Both the position numbers and the translations under genes were made by a program. The notes under the pieces were generated by a model that was given only the letters and a program-made list of their open reading frames with translations, did not search any database and was not told the origin of the DNA. Shown here piece by piece: positions 26,216 to 35,358 of a DNA stretch of 55,495 nucleotides. Numbering within the stretch: the stretch's first letter is position 1; the number at the start of each line of letters is the position of its first letter. Origin of the DNA: Endozoicomonas acroporae (GTDB lineage Bacteria > Pseudomonadota > Gammaproteobacteria > Pseudomonadales > Endozoicomonadaceae); assembly GCF_002864045.1 (NCBI RefSeq), contig NZ_PJPV01000161.1, positions 1 to 55,495 of the forward strand. The letters are read 5' to 3'.

Positions 26216-28586
26216 GCTCCACCCCCGAAACCTCAGCAATACCCATCCCCAAGATGTCAGCAATCAACCCCTCCGCCTGCTGCTCCAGCGCCACAATATC
26301 CGCCGCCACCGCTTCCATAGAACGCAACGGCTTATGCCGGTAAAAGTACTTGTTAAAGCTGATCTCATAGCCAATTTTGGTGGAGTCCAGGTTGATCCAC
26401 GCCTCCGCCACATGAGGCTTCACCTCCGCCACAAAGTAACGGTGAATATGGTCCTTCAGGGGAATGGATTCACTGTCCCTCAGGTCGCTGCAAGGCTCAT
26501 AGGTCAGGTACTCACCGGCCTTATCCGTGGGATAGTAACCAAAGTCTCCCAGTTCCGACTCCTCACACCCCAAATGCTCCAGCAGCTTTTCCAGCTTCTC
26601 GCCACTGAGCTTCTCGGTTTTGCGAATCACCTTCTCCGCCTGCGGGTCATACCAGCTGACGGCATTGAGAATGGCATTTTTCTCACTGGCCCCCAGACGC
26701 AGCTGTGCCGTTTTCAGGTGCTGGTCTACCCGCGTTCTAAACTGGTTGAAATCAGTAAACGTCTGCTGCCCAATGGCTTCCAGCAACTGGTTGGCAGCAT
26801 TGAACAGATGGCACCCCTTGACCCAGGTATCCGGGCTTAACAGTTTCTTCCGGTTTTTAGCATTCAGGCTCAATTCATTCTCTTCACACCAGCCCAGAAT
26901 CCCCTGTTCATTGGCCTTCAGCGTTTCCGACTCATAAACCGCCTCGCCCCACTGACTGAATACCCACTCCATGGGCTCCCGCAGGGCTTTATCAAATCGC
27001 AACGGGGCAATCCGCTCCGGGGTAAACTGCGCTGAGCGTCGGTCAGGCCGTTCGATATTGACCTTGTAGTAACCAAAGTCGTCATTATCGAACACTTTGG
27101 CAGCAATGCCGCTACTGTCACCCTCCCGTTCTACCTGAGCCAGTGCCAGATAGTTACCGGTAATCGCCTGGATATGCTCCGGGGCAAACTCACAGTTTTT
27201 GTTTCCCAGGTTCTTGCGCAGTTTGCGGTACAGCCCGCTGGCATCAAGCAACTGCACCTTGCCTTTGCGATGTGCGGCCTTGTTATTGGACAGTAGCCAG
27301 ATATAGGTGGTGATGCCGGTGTTATAAAACAGGTTGTTGGGCAACTGGATAATGGCTTCCAGCCAGTCATTTTCGATGATATGCCTGCGGATATTGCTTT
27401 CCCCGCTGCCCGCATCGCCGGTAAACAGGCTGGAGCCGTTGTGTACCGAAGCAATACGGGAGCCTGCATCGGTCTCCTTCATTTTGCTGACCATCTCCAT
27501 CAGGAACAGCAACTGCCCATCGCTGGACCGGGGGGCGGCATCCTGCACTTCACCATTGCCCCAGTAATCCGTCAGGCGCACCCGAAAGCGACTGTCGATC
27601 ACCTCAGAACCATCCTTGATGTACTTCTGCTCACCGGCCCAGCTTTTGCCATAAGGGGGGTTGGAGAGCATAAAATCAAACCGCTCCCGGGCAAACTCAT
27701 CGGTAGAGAGCGTGGAGCCCACCCGAATATGCTCCGGGTTATTGCCCTTGATCATCATGTCCGACTTGCAGATGGCGTAGGTCTCATCATTGATCTCTTT
27801 GCCGTAGAGGTGGATATCCCGCTGGTAGCCCTCTGCCGGGTATTTTTCATCAATAAAATTCTGCGACTCGGTGAGCATACCGCCGGAACCGCAGGCCGGA
27901 TCGTAAATGGAGAGAGTCAGGGGCAACCGCGCTTTGACCGGGTCAAACACCAGATGGGTCATCAGCTCGATCACCTCACGGGGTGTAAAGTGCTCCCCGG
28001 CCTCCTCGTTATTCTCCTCGTTGAACTTGCGGATCAACTCTTCAAACACATAGCCCATGCCCAGATTGCTCAGGGCAGGCAGCTTACGGCCATCCGGGTC
28101 TTCTGCTTCCTTTGGGGTCAGGTTGATCAGGGGTGAGGTGAACTTTTCCAGCACATCCAGCAGCACATCCTTTCTGGCCATATGCTCCATTTGCGCTTCC
28201 AGGTTAAAGCGCCGGATGATCTCCTTGACATTCTGGCTGAACCCGTGCAGATAATCCTCCACATTGGCCAGCAGAATCTGCTGGTTATTGGTGGCGGTTT
28301 GGTTCAGTTTGGTCAGGGTCCACTTGCTGGTGTTGTAAAACTTATAACCGGAAGCCGCCATCAGCGGGTCAGTCAGCAGCTCGGTAACGCCCATCTCCTT
28401 TTTTTGGAACTCAACCTCTTCCAGCACCTGCACTTTAGTTGGCTCAAGCAACGCATCCAGACGACGCAGGACCACCATGGGCAGAATCACATCCCGATAC
28501 TTGCCCCGGACGTAGACATCCCGCAGGCAGTCATCAGCAATCGACCAGATAAACGAAACCAGCTTGTTGTGGGCACTGTGATCCAT
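26208..28586 (-). CDS. hsdM: Type I modification methyltransferase subunit (system 1)
   Basis: A 792-residue N6-adenine methyltransferase with the SAM motif 'DPACGSGG' (229-236) and catalytic 'NPPYG' (309-313). The N-terminal HsdM_N helical bundle is recognisable ('FIWSIADDCLRDVYVRGKYRD'). At nearly 800 residues it is longer than EcoKI-type HsdM (about 530) and has an extra C-terminal region. I use the ATG at 28586, where HsdM homology begins. The open frame extends to 28697. Confidence 0.93.
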   Translation of the reverse strand: MDHSAHNKLVSFIWSIADDCLRDVYVRGKYRDVILPMVVLRRLDALLEPTKVQVLEEVEFQKKEMGVTELLTDPLMAASGYKFYNTSKWTLTKLNQTATNNQQILLANVEDYLHGFSQNVKEIIRRFNLEAQMEHMARKDVLLDVLEKFTSPLINLTPKEAEDPDGRKLPALSNLGMGYVFEELIRKFNEENNEEAGEHFTPREVIELMTHLVFDPVKARLPLTLSIYDPACGSGGMLTESQNFIDEKYPAEGYQRDIHLYGKEINDETYAICKSDMMIKGNNPEHIRVGSTLSTDEFARERFDFMLSNPPYGKSWAGEQKYIKDGSEVIDSRFRVRLTDYWGNGEVQDAAPRSSDGQLLFLMEMVSKMKETDAGSRIASVHNGSSLFTGDAGSGESNIRRHIIENDWLEAIIQLPNNLFYNTGITTYIWLLSNNKAAHRKGKVQLLDASGLYRKLRKNLGNKNCEFAPEHIQAITGNYLALAQVEREGDSSGIAAKVFDNDDFGYYKVNIERPDRRSAQFTPERIAPLRFDKALREPMEWVFSQWGEAVYESETLKANEQGILGWCEENELSLNAKNRKKLLSPDTWVKGCHLFNAANQLLEAIGQQTFTDFNQFRTRVDQHLKTAQLRLGASEKNAILNAVSWYDPQAEKVIRKTEKLSGEKLEKLLEHLGCEESELGDFGYYPTDKAGEYLTYEPCSDLRDSESIPLKDHIHRYFVAEVKPHVAEAWINLDSTKIGYEISFNKYFYRHKPLRSMEAVAADIVALEQQAEGLIADILGMGIAEVSGVEHG

Positions 28587-28890
28587 GGAGAAAAGGTTCC
28601 AGATAAAACGACGGTAAACCGGCAGGCAAGAGGACAGACAGCGCAGGTTGGGCAAGCAAAGCCAGGCCAATAAACTGTCTGAAGTGGGTGCCTGCAATCT
28701 TGATAGCGGCAGATGCTAGCACGAAAGCAAAACCGGTTGTATGACCGAAATCGTGAGGGTGTTTGACGACGATGATAATGACTGCCTTTGCTTCCCTTTT
28801 TATTCCTATACCTATGGTAGATATATAAAGGTCACCAGTATCTGGTACAGAACAAGGTCAAAATCGGCACCATCAGCACCAGAATCTGGT
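28587..28890. other. Upstream region of hsdM
   Basis: It should contain the hsdM-hsdS promoter. The part near 28795-28870 is AT-rich with repeated 'CACCAG' and 'TCTGG' pieces. No gene seen. Confidence 0.35.
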
Positions 28891-29091
28891 TCAGGTAACA
28901 CCAATAGCCGGTGCAGGAAATAGCAAATTGCAGAAAAACCCACCCCGGCGCGTCCGCACAATCAACTCCTTGTCCAGCAGTTCCCGTGTTGCCTTGGTCA
29001 AATGATCGTTACTGCTCCAGCCTCTTGACTTCAGGCAACTCATGGTGGCTTGCAAATCACCATTGTTGTACCCGTCTGCGCAATCTGCCAC
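28891..29091 (-). pseudogene. Fragment of a small helix-turn-helix element gene
   Basis: 'CLKSRGWSSNDHLTKATRELLDKELIVRTRRGG' has the winged-helix pattern of small proteins common on integrative elements, in which R-G-W-x-S is followed by a helix and 'TRxGG' wing. Its upstream part is fused to a terS remnant and its downstream part is unrelated, so only the centre survives. Confidence 0.45.
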
Positions 29092-29262
29092 AGCTTCGCC
29101 CGCTTGTCTTGGGCCGAAATATTCAACTCACGGCTGAGTTTGTTTTGCCGGGCACGAATTTCTGTAGAAATGTCAGCATTTGCTAACAATCGACTGCCCT
29201 GAACTCTGGCGGTCTTTGGACTATACCCAGCGGCAATGGCTGCACGGGTAGCGTTCTGATCG
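29076..29262 (-). pseudogene. Terminase small subunit remnant (left element)
   Basis: Translates as 'DQNATRAAIAAGYSPKTAR', 'DISTEIRARQNKLSRELN' and 'AQDKRAKLWQIAQ', closely matching residues 14-75 of the intact TerS at 44182. Both the first codons and the C-terminal half are missing. It sits at the same place relative to the tRNA repeat as the intact gene, marking the right end of the left element. Confidence 0.8.
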
Positions 29263-29366
29263 ATAGTCTAGGATTACGTTTTTCACACGTTAGTGGAAAT
29301 GAAGTGGAAAAAGAAATTCAAGTGATTTTGACGAAGAGAAAACAGGAGATAAAACATTGATTTTAC
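29263..29366. repeat. Conserved right-end sequence of the left element
   Basis: About 105 bp, from TAGTCTAG to TTTTAC directly before the tRNA repeat, match 44755-44857 of the right element. Two related elements thus share the same terminus. Confidence 0.7.
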
Positions 29367-29411
29367 TGGCGCACCCGAGAGGATTCGAACCTCTGACCTC
29401 TGCCTCTGGAG
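29367..29411 (-). repeat. att-like direct repeat 2: 3' part of tRNA-Arg
   Basis: The same 45 nt as at 16363 with one substitution in the anticodon-loop portion (CTCCAGA). The 5' half of the tRNA is absent. The integrase gene begins 174 bp to the right, so this is the left boundary of the right element and the right boundary of the left one. Confidence 0.85.
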
Positions 29412-29584
29412 GGAGATTAAAATATATTATCCTGAATCTCCCCGAATAGAAACACCCTCCAAACCCATTGATTTACTTGACCTTTCATCCCATAGCGATA
29501 CATTTACATTCAGGACGTGTATTTTCTACCGGGATACAGTTGGGATACAGTTTTGATCAATAATAATTATTTGGACCAGAGAAC

Positions 29585-30811
29585 ATGAAAGGCCTTCCTC
29601 CATTAAAAAGAAAAATCACCGAGACAGTTATCAAAAATATGACCAGCGGTGACCGTGTATATGATACCGATATCCCTGGATTTATGGCCGAGAAAAAGAA
29701 ACGTGGTGTGGTATTTAACCTTCGTTACCGGATCAACGGTAAGCGCAACATGATAAAGATCGGCGACTACGGAGCCCTGACCGTAGCTCAAGCGCGTGAG
29801 CAGGCCAAAGTATTTGCCGGTGATGCGGCAAGAGGAATAGACCCAGCGGAGCACAAAAAGAAATTACGAGAAGCCGCCAAAGCCAAACCGGCAGCAACTT
29901 TGCGAAGCTTCCTGCATACTGAATTTCTGGAGGTCACTCCGGTAAAAACTGCCGCCGACATCATCCCTCGTGTAACCCGACATTTTAAAGAATTCCTCGA
30001 CAAACCGTTATCGGAAATCACCCCCTGGCAGCTTGAGAAGTGGAAGCGGGCATTCAAAGGTAAAGCCTCATCCTGTAATCGGGAACTCACCGCGCTCCGA
30101 GGTGTTTTTTCAAAAGCTGTGAACGCTGGCTTATTAAATGATTCGCCCATGCCCAAGGTGAAAAAAATGAAAGAAGACAAAAACTTGAAAATCAGGTTTC
30201 TCTCCAGCGATGAAGAGAGCAAGCTGTTTGCTGCTATTGAGCAGCGTCAGGAACAACAAAAGCTAAAACGCCAGAGCAAAATAGAATGGTGTATTGAGCG
30301 TAGATATGAGCCACCGGCACCTCTGAATGACCAATTTACTGACCACATTAAACCCATAGTCATTCTGGCGATCAACACAGGCCTTCGCCGAGGTGAGCTG
30401 TTCAACCTTCAGGCCAAAGATATTGATCTACATGCCCGCATACTGACTGTCGTCGGTGAAGGTGCAAAGTCTGGACAAACCCGACATATCCCACTTAATG
30501 AAAAAGCATTCAGAACGCTAGTCAGCTGGATGAACCACATTCAACCATCCACCTATGTTTTCCCCAGCCCAAAGACTGGCAAGCGATTAGACAATATTGC
30601 TTCCTCCTGGGATAAGATCAGAGAGCTTTCAAATCTTCCTGACATTCGATTACACGACCTCAGGCATACATTTGGAACTCGCTTGGCTCATGCTGGCATT
30701 GACCTTGTGACAATCAAGGAATTGATGGGGCACGAAGACTTGGAAACTACTGCTAGATACCTCCATACCAATGATCAGCGAAAGATGAGCGCTGTGACCA
30801 AGTTGGAATAG
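29585..30811 (+). CDS. int: Tyrosine-recombinase integrase (P4-like)
   Basis: A 408-residue site-specific recombinase. An Arm-binding DUF4102-type N-terminus ('IPGFMAEKKKRGVVFNLRYR', 'IGDYGALTVAQAREQAK') is followed by a core-binding domain and the catalytic domain with Arg268 ('GLRRGEL'), His357-x2-Arg360 ('HDLRHTFGTRL'), His383 ('GHEDLETTARY') and nucleophile Tyr392. It should integrate the element at the tRNA-Arg 3' end, whose repeats flank the island. It lies next to its att site, as usual for such islands. It looks intact. Confidence 0.95.
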   Translation: MKGLPPLKRKITETVIKNMTSGDRVYDTDIPGFMAEKKKRGVVFNLRYRINGKRNMIKIGDYGALTVAQAREQAKVFAGDAARGIDPAEHKKKLREAAKAKPAATLRSFLHTEFLEVTPVKTAADIIPRVTRHFKEFLDKPLSEITPWQLEKWKRAFKGKASSCNRELTALRGVFSKAVNAGLLNDSPMPKVKKMKEDKNLKIRFLSSDEESKLFAAIEQRQEQQKLKRQSKIEWCIERRYEPPAPLNDQFTDHIKPIVILAINTGLRRGELFNLQAKDIDLHARILTVVGEGAKSGQTRHIPLNEKAFRTLVSWMNHIQPSTYVFPSPKTGKRLDNIASSWDKIRELSNLPDIRLHDLRHTFGTRLAHAGIDLVTIKELMGHEDLETTARYLHTNDQRKMSAVTKLE

Positions 30812-30835
30812 CATGAGTATTTTTACAAAAAGTTG

Positions 30836-30872
30836 TTATAGATATTTTTTAATAATAAAAAAAATCTATAAA
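30836..30872. terminator. AT-rich stem-loop after the integrase
   Basis: TTATAGAT...ATCTATAA arms with extended T- and A-tracts form a long weak hairpin 25 bp past the int stop. It may terminate int transcription or simply be a palindrome. Confidence 0.4.
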
Positions 30873-31049
30873 AAAATTATGTTTCCCTTTGTTCGCATTG
30901 TTTCTAGTTGTTTAAGAGCGTTCATACTCGTTCATTGTTTATTAAAAACATATATCTCCCTTATTTTATCTTCATCAAAAATACTGGCATATTGACCTTA
31001 GAGACTTTCAAACTGATACAACACACCTTTGTTTGAATTCTCATTAGCG

Positions 31050-31070
31050 AATCAGGATTTAAATCTGATT
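31050..31070. promoter_or_regulatory. Palindrome upstream of the AlpA-like gene
   Basis: AATCAG-g-ATTTAAATCTGATT is a near-perfect palindrome 28 bp before the start codon. It is a plausible operator for the AlpA-like protein or another element regulator. Confidence 0.45.
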
Positions 31071-31098
31071 TATTGTTTAAACGGCTACGGAAAGCTAT

Positions 31099-31332
31099 AT
31101 GCCAAAAACCATCCCACCAGCACTGCTCACAGCCGATCAGGCTGCGGACTACCTGGGAATAGCGAAAACTGAAATCGCTCAGTCCCGAGTAACCGGAAGC
31201 CTGTCCGGGCTTGAGCCGCCATACTTTATCAGAATTGGTAAACGAGTTCGTTACCCTATCGAGGCACTGAATGAATGGCGGAACAATCTGCCTCAATACA
31301 AGACACTTGCTGAACAGGAGGCAGGCAATTAA
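31099..31332 (+). CDS. AlpA/excisionase-like helix-turn-helix regulator
   Basis: A 77-residue MerR-like winged helix of the HTH_17/AlpA type: 'LLTADQAADYLGIAK' as the HTH, then 'PPYFIRIGKRVRYPIEALNEW' as the wing. AlpA proteins activate excision and replication of P4-like satellites and islands and often act with the integrase. GGAAAG lies about 5 nt upstream of the ATG. It is the second gene of the right element. Confidence 0.85.
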   Translation: MPKTIPPALLTADQAADYLGIAKTEIAQSRVTGSLSGLEPPYFIRIGKRVRYPIEALNEWRNNLPQYKTLAEQEAGN

Positions 31333-31383
31333 TACTCAAACAGAAAGAAAAAAATCTAAAGACAGTAGATTTAGAAAGATAAA

Positions 31384-31409
31384 AACGCTTTCAGTTGCCG
31401 CTGAAAGCG
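31384..31409. other. Perfect hairpin between AlpA-like and the next gene
   Basis: GCTTTCAG-ttgccg-CTGAAAGC with further pairing outside gives a stable stem-loop without a T-run. It could be an attenuator, a processing site or a binding site. Confidence 0.45.
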
Positions 31410-31455
31410 CTTACTTCAAACAACCACCAATGCGTCGATACTGGATATTACTATC

Positions 31456-31878
31456 ATGAACAATCCAAGGATGGAAAACCAGTACTTTTATAGAACTCCA
31501 ACACCTCCCAAGCCCATCAGCCGAACTGAGCAAGCCCTTCTGGCCTTGCTGGATGCAGGTACTCAGGGTTTGACCGTATTTGAAACCGTAAGGCAGCCTT
31601 TTGGTTACCAGTTTCAGCATATTCTCGGCTCATTCTGGTGCCACTGCCTGAGCAGCTACGTTGCGGCTTTAGAGGCTAAGAATATAGAAATAGCCAGACG
31701 TTCTGAAACAATGGAAGCTATCATCGGGAAACCTGTCTGCGTTACCCGTTACTGGATCAAAGACACAACCTCATCATTACGGGCCGTAGCGCTTTGTAAC
31801 AAGTACCGGGAAGCGCGAGGAGAAGCCCTTATATCCTGGCCACTGCTCAAGGTGCTCAACGGTCAATTCCCGTCTTAG
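31456..31878 (+). CDS. Small element protein, unknown function
   Basis: A 140-residue protein between the AlpA-like and primase-like genes. The middle part ('SRTEQALLALLDAGTQGLTVFET') looks like a winged helix, as in small phage or island regulators, and 'VCVTRYWI' resembles a beta wing. No family was recognised. Same strand as the neighbours, so probably one operon with them. Confidence 0.55.
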   Translation: MNNPRMENQYFYRTPTPPKPISRTEQALLALLDAGTQGLTVFETVRQPFGYQFQHILGSFWCHCLSSYVAALEAKNIEIARRSETMEAIIGKPVCVTRYWIKDTTSSLRAVALCNKYREARGEALISWPLLKVLNGQFPS

Positions 31879-31969
31879 TCGCATATCGCCCAAGACTGAA
31901 GTTAACCACATAGCTCCAGCACCCTGCTGGGGCTTTCAGTAAAACCACGAACGGCAGGATGCCAAAGCC

Positions 31970-32317
31970 ATGAAAAAACTCCCTCCCTACGGAAGGCGGT
32001 TGGTGGTTCCCAATAACAAAATTATAGTGCTTTTCGTTGGAGCACCGCACTGCTGGATTGCAGCCCGCGAAAGCATTAATAAGGGACACCAGAACATACT
32101 TGTGCTTCCAACAATAGCATCTGTAACACAATACCAATGGCCAGTTGAACACAAGAGTGTCATCGTCGTTGACTTCACCGGTGGACCTATTTCCGACTTA
32201 GATCGACTCGCCCAAGTACTAATGAACAATGGCGCAGCCTTTGTTGGGGCCAGCCAGCTTGGGTCAGACACATCATACCAATATGAAGAGAATCCCCATG
32301 GAAAACCGACCAATTAA
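31970..32317 (+). CDS. Small element protein, unknown function
   Basis: A 115-residue alpha/beta protein with a predicted strand-rich core ('KIIVLFVGAPHCWIAAR', 'SVIVVDFTGG') resembling short Rossmann-like folds. Similar small genes next to AlpA and primase genes occur on other islands, as I recall, without a function. It overlaps the start of the DUF3987 gene by about 20 bp, suggesting coupling. Confidence 0.55.
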   Translation: MKKLPPYGRRLVVPNNKIIVLFVGAPHCWIAARESINKGHQNILVLPTIASVTQYQWPVEHKSVIVVDFTGGPISDLDRLAQVLMNNGAAFVGASQLGSDTSYQYEENPHGKPTN

Positions 32318-33773
32318 TCGCACAACCATACACTCTGACATGGATAAGATTGACGCCTCATCAACGAGCCCTGTCACACAAATTTACAACGCGTTAAAAC
32401 CACCCCATCCTCCCATCAGCACTTCTACTGAAAAGAGGGAAGAGCATAACGAGCTCTATAATATCAACCCTCCTCCAAAAACCCCGGAAGGTGCATTTCC
32501 TCCGGACCTGCAATCAGCCGTCAATGTGGCTTGCCACCATACAGAAGCACACCCAATGGCAGTGGCCTTACACCTCATCACCTATTTCGCTGCCCACGTT
32601 GGTCAACAGCGGCATGTAATGATCGGGAATGAAAAGCACCCTCTGATTTTTTACGGGTTACTCGTTGGCGATACGGGCAGAGTCAAAGGCACCGCAGAGT
32701 CGCAAGCCCGATACATTGATCAACTCGGCACAAAAATATTGAAAGAAAAATTCGGTTACCAACCACCACGCACATTATCTGGTCTGTCATCAGGGGAAGG
32801 CTTGATACAATCCATTCAAGACCCTGATAACGATAACGAGCGGGAGGGCGTCCAAGATAAGCGCCTGATGATCACTGAATCTGAATATGCGAATGTTCTG
32901 GCACAAGGCCAACGGGGTGGCAACACGTTATCAATGGTCTTGCGGGATGCATATGATGGGAAAATGCTGGCCAATATGACGGTAAACCCAAGGATGGCAA
33001 CTCACCCCCATATCAATATTATTGGTCATATCACTCCGGAAGAACTATCCGGCCATAAATCATTTCTTACCCAGGCGCAAAACGGTGCCCTGAATCGTAA
33101 CCTGATTTTCTCAGCCAAACGTGAAAAACCAATACCCAATCCACGGCGCTACTCATCCCAGGAAGCGGAAGCCCTCTCCAAGTGGTATGCCGAAGTAATC
33201 ATTAAAGCAAGAGATCAACGCCCTATCGATAATGCCTTTAATGATGAAGGCAAAGAAATAACGATGTCAGAGGAAGGCCTGAAAATCATTGAGGCTGAAT
33301 ATATTCAGAGAGAATCGGATCTGGATAGCATGCCAAGGATTCTGTCGTATCTGGCATCCCGTCACCGAGTCTTTATATGGCGGCTGTCAGCTATTTTTGC
33401 CCTGATGGATTATAGTGACGTCATTACCGCTGAGCATGTCAGCCAAGCCTATAAGTGCATGGATTATTCACTGGATAGCCTCAGGTACTTGCTGAAAACG
33501 GCAAGACAAGAAGCCCAGCAGGAAGAAGCAGCCAGTCTGGCTGAACGCATCCTTTATGCCATAACCTTCATCAACAATGGTAGCGGCTGCACACTGACCG
33601 ACATTCATAAACATTTTAAAAATAAATTGAAGTCCAGTGATATGGAAAAAGCGATCTGCACACTCCTGGAGTCAGCACCGCCGAAAATTGAAGAAGTCGT
33701 CAACCACTCTAAAAACAAGCGAGGCCGAAGAGCAAAAATATTTCGCCCCACCTCCACGAAAAAAACGAATTAA
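32298..33773 (+). CDS. DUF3987 primase/helicase-like replication protein
   Basis: About 491 residues. It has 'GLLVGDTGRVKGTAE', a variant Walker A of the G-x-T-G-x-x-K-G-T type, and 'LMITESEYANVLAQGQRGG' and 'PHINIIGHITPEEL' segments typical of DUF3987 proteins. These carry a RecA/D5-like ATPase fold and are linked to replication of phages and islands. The C-terminus has a winged helix ('LTDIHKHFKNKL') and a basic tail. I start at 32298, where GAAGAGA lies upstream; the frame is open from 32229. It is probably the replication gene of the right element. Confidence 0.75.
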   Translation: MENRPINRTTIHSDMDKIDASSTSPVTQIYNALKPPHPPISTSTEKREEHNELYNINPPPKTPEGAFPPDLQSAVNVACHHTEAHPMAVALHLITYFAAHVGQQRHVMIGNEKHPLIFYGLLVGDTGRVKGTAESQARYIDQLGTKILKEKFGYQPPRTLSGLSSGEGLIQSIQDPDNDNEREGVQDKRLMITESEYANVLAQGQRGGNTLSMVLRDAYDGKMLANMTVNPRMATHPHINIIGHITPEELSGHKSFLTQAQNGALNRNLIFSAKREKPIPNPRRYSSQEAEALSKWYAEVIIKARDQRPIDNAFNDEGKEITMSEEGLKIIEAEYIQRESDLDSMPRILSYLASRHRVFIWRLSAIFALMDYSDVITAEHVSQAYKCMDYSLDSLRYLLKTARQEAQQEEAASLAERILYAITFINNGSGCTLTDIHKHFKNKLKSSDMEKAICTLLESAPPKIEEVVNHSKNKRGRRAKIFRPTSTKKTN

Positions 33774-34077
33774 CGAATTAATACCCACAGGCCGGTCTGT
33801 ATGTGGGTTATTTCATTCGAACAGCAGGTGGCGAATAAAACCCACCTTGCGAATAATTCATCAACCAGCAGTCCAGGCGATAAAACATTTCTTCGCCATC
33901 CCCATTCATTCGAAAAATCATGAGCGAACAATATAACGCTGTCACCATAAGGCTTAGCGCTATTTATTCTATAATTCATTTCTTCGCTACTGATGTCACT
34001 GAATAACCAGACATTCAGGCTCCTGAACGGCCATTCAGTAGGCGCTGTTTATGCGCCTCAAAAGGTTCACCCACTAA
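33774..34077. other. Gene-free stretch after the primase-like gene
   Basis: About 300 bp with converging gene ends. No gene or clear terminator was identified. It marks the change from the replication part to the cargo part of the element. Confidence 0.35.
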
Positions 34078-34572
34078 CTAATCAAACAATGTTGGCGGTA
34101 CCACCGAGCTGAACACTTTCAGCCGGTAGCCACCGTTTTCCCGCAACACATCAAAATCCATAACAAATCGCGAGTCGTCGCTGAACACAGTTCTACGCTG
34201 CTCAACCATACTGTCCAGCAGTTCACAGAAAAGTACCCGAGACCCGTCGATATCCTCATCCTCGTCATTGCCGGATGAAGCCATATGTTCCCTGATGATC
34301 TGACTCACCATTTCATCCAGCATCTCTTTACCCTCATCTTCAGGGTAAGCACCTATATTCCAGCACATCGTCGCCAGGCTGACGGCCGACTCCACCACTT
34401 CCTGGCTCTCGTCACCGGTCACACTTAAAATGGGCTGCGCAAATTCCAGCAGTGCCTCTGAAATCTTGCATTTCCCCTTGGATGACTGACTGACATTGCC
34501 TAAAAACTTGTCCCGTTTTTTCTTCCGGATGAAGGCCTGAACGAATTGCTCACTGAAGGATTGTTGAGTCAT
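34078..34572 (-). CDS. Hypothetical protein, acidic, 164 residues
   Basis: No family recognised. The N-terminus is basic and helical ('SEQFVQAFIRKKKRDKF'); the middle is acidic ('GNDEDEDIDGS'). The frame opens at 34608; I prefer the ATG at 34572 ('MTQQSFSEQF'). No membrane segment or catalytic motif. It stands alone on the minus strand between the replication genes and the lipoprotein gene. Confidence 0.5.
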   Translation of the reverse strand: MTQQSFSEQFVQAFIRKKKRDKFLGNVSQSSKGKCKISEALLEFAQPILSVTGDESQEVVESAVSLATMCWNIGAYPEDEGKEMLDEMVSQIIREHMASSGNDEDEDIDGSRVLFCELLDSMVEQRRTVFSDDSRFVMDFDVLRENGGYRLKVFSSVVPPTLFD

Positions 34573-34823
34573 GATGAAGCCCACTCGGCTGGAGAAAATA
34601 AAATTCATCAGGTGGAGTATAGGCTGTGTCGGTTGAAACTTTAGGTCAGTGACTATCAGACTTCACTCTATTCTCTCGATGACTAACTTTTTTCACCTGT
34701 ACCGAAAATAGGCACTATTAAACGAAATGTACGACCATAAAAGTTCGATATCTCATAATGGTTAAAAAAGAGAGGTTTGTGAGAATCTACCAGCCCAATC
34801 ATCCATCCCGGAGTACCTGAACG

Positions 34824-35354
34824 TTGATCAACAAGATCAATACACCGCTCAAGCTGGTAATCGCTGCACTGGTCGTAATGACAACCTCAGGCTGCACATC
34901 CGTAGCCCGGAAGGTTGGGGAGCTTCAAGTCGCTGTATACAAGACGTATTACAATGCCTTTGACCAGATGGCACGTAATGGAGCTGTAGAAAGCTGTCAG
35001 AAGCAGCAGGAAGAATCATCAGGGCAAATGGATTCTCTTGCCTACGAACAGTGTCTGGCCTCTGAATATCAGCAACAGATGGATTTCTATGTCAGTACCA
35101 TGAATCGAGGTATTCAGAACTCATCTGCCAGAAGGGCGACACAGTCCAGCTACGGCACCAAAGTCTACCGAGCAGACGAATGCATTGGGTCTATAGTGAA
35201 CGGCGTGTGTCACGGCTCTATTCTGCCCAAAACAGCGAATCATCCAACCTGCTATGGTCAGATGATTAATGGTCATAGCATAGTATTGGTTTTTCGCCTG
35301 GATAAACGTGTTCGCGTCCAAAAGGTATTGCATCAACAGCTCATCCTACATTAA
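34824..35354 (+). CDS. Putative lipoprotein with recombined C-terminus
   Basis: The N-terminal signal 'LKLVIAALVVMTTSGC' ends in a lipobox (T-S-G-C), so the mature protein should be lipid-anchored. The start is a TTG, with GGAG about 12 nt upstream. The mature part is Gln-rich, with 'ECIGSIVNGVCHG' and 'CYGQMINGH' as paired Cys motifs. A second remnant at 12533 continues after QMING as 'QCTEPMF' and a stop. The last 27 codons here are probably foreign sequence joined near 35272. Confidence 0.6.
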   Translation: MINKINTPLKLVIAALVVMTTSGCTSVARKVGELQVAVYKTYYNAFDQMARNGAVESCQKQQEESSGQMDSLAYEQCLASEYQQQMDFYVSTMNRGIQNSSARRATQSSYGTKVYRADECIGSIVNGVCHGSILPKTANHPTCYGQMINGHSIVLVFRLDKRVRVQKVLHQQLILH

Positions 35355-35358
35355 GAGA

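Noticed and set aside
27381..28136. Long plus-strand ORF of 251 codons opposite hsdM
   Set aside because: It lies wholly within the strongly supported hsdM gene on the other strand and has no protein-like motifs.
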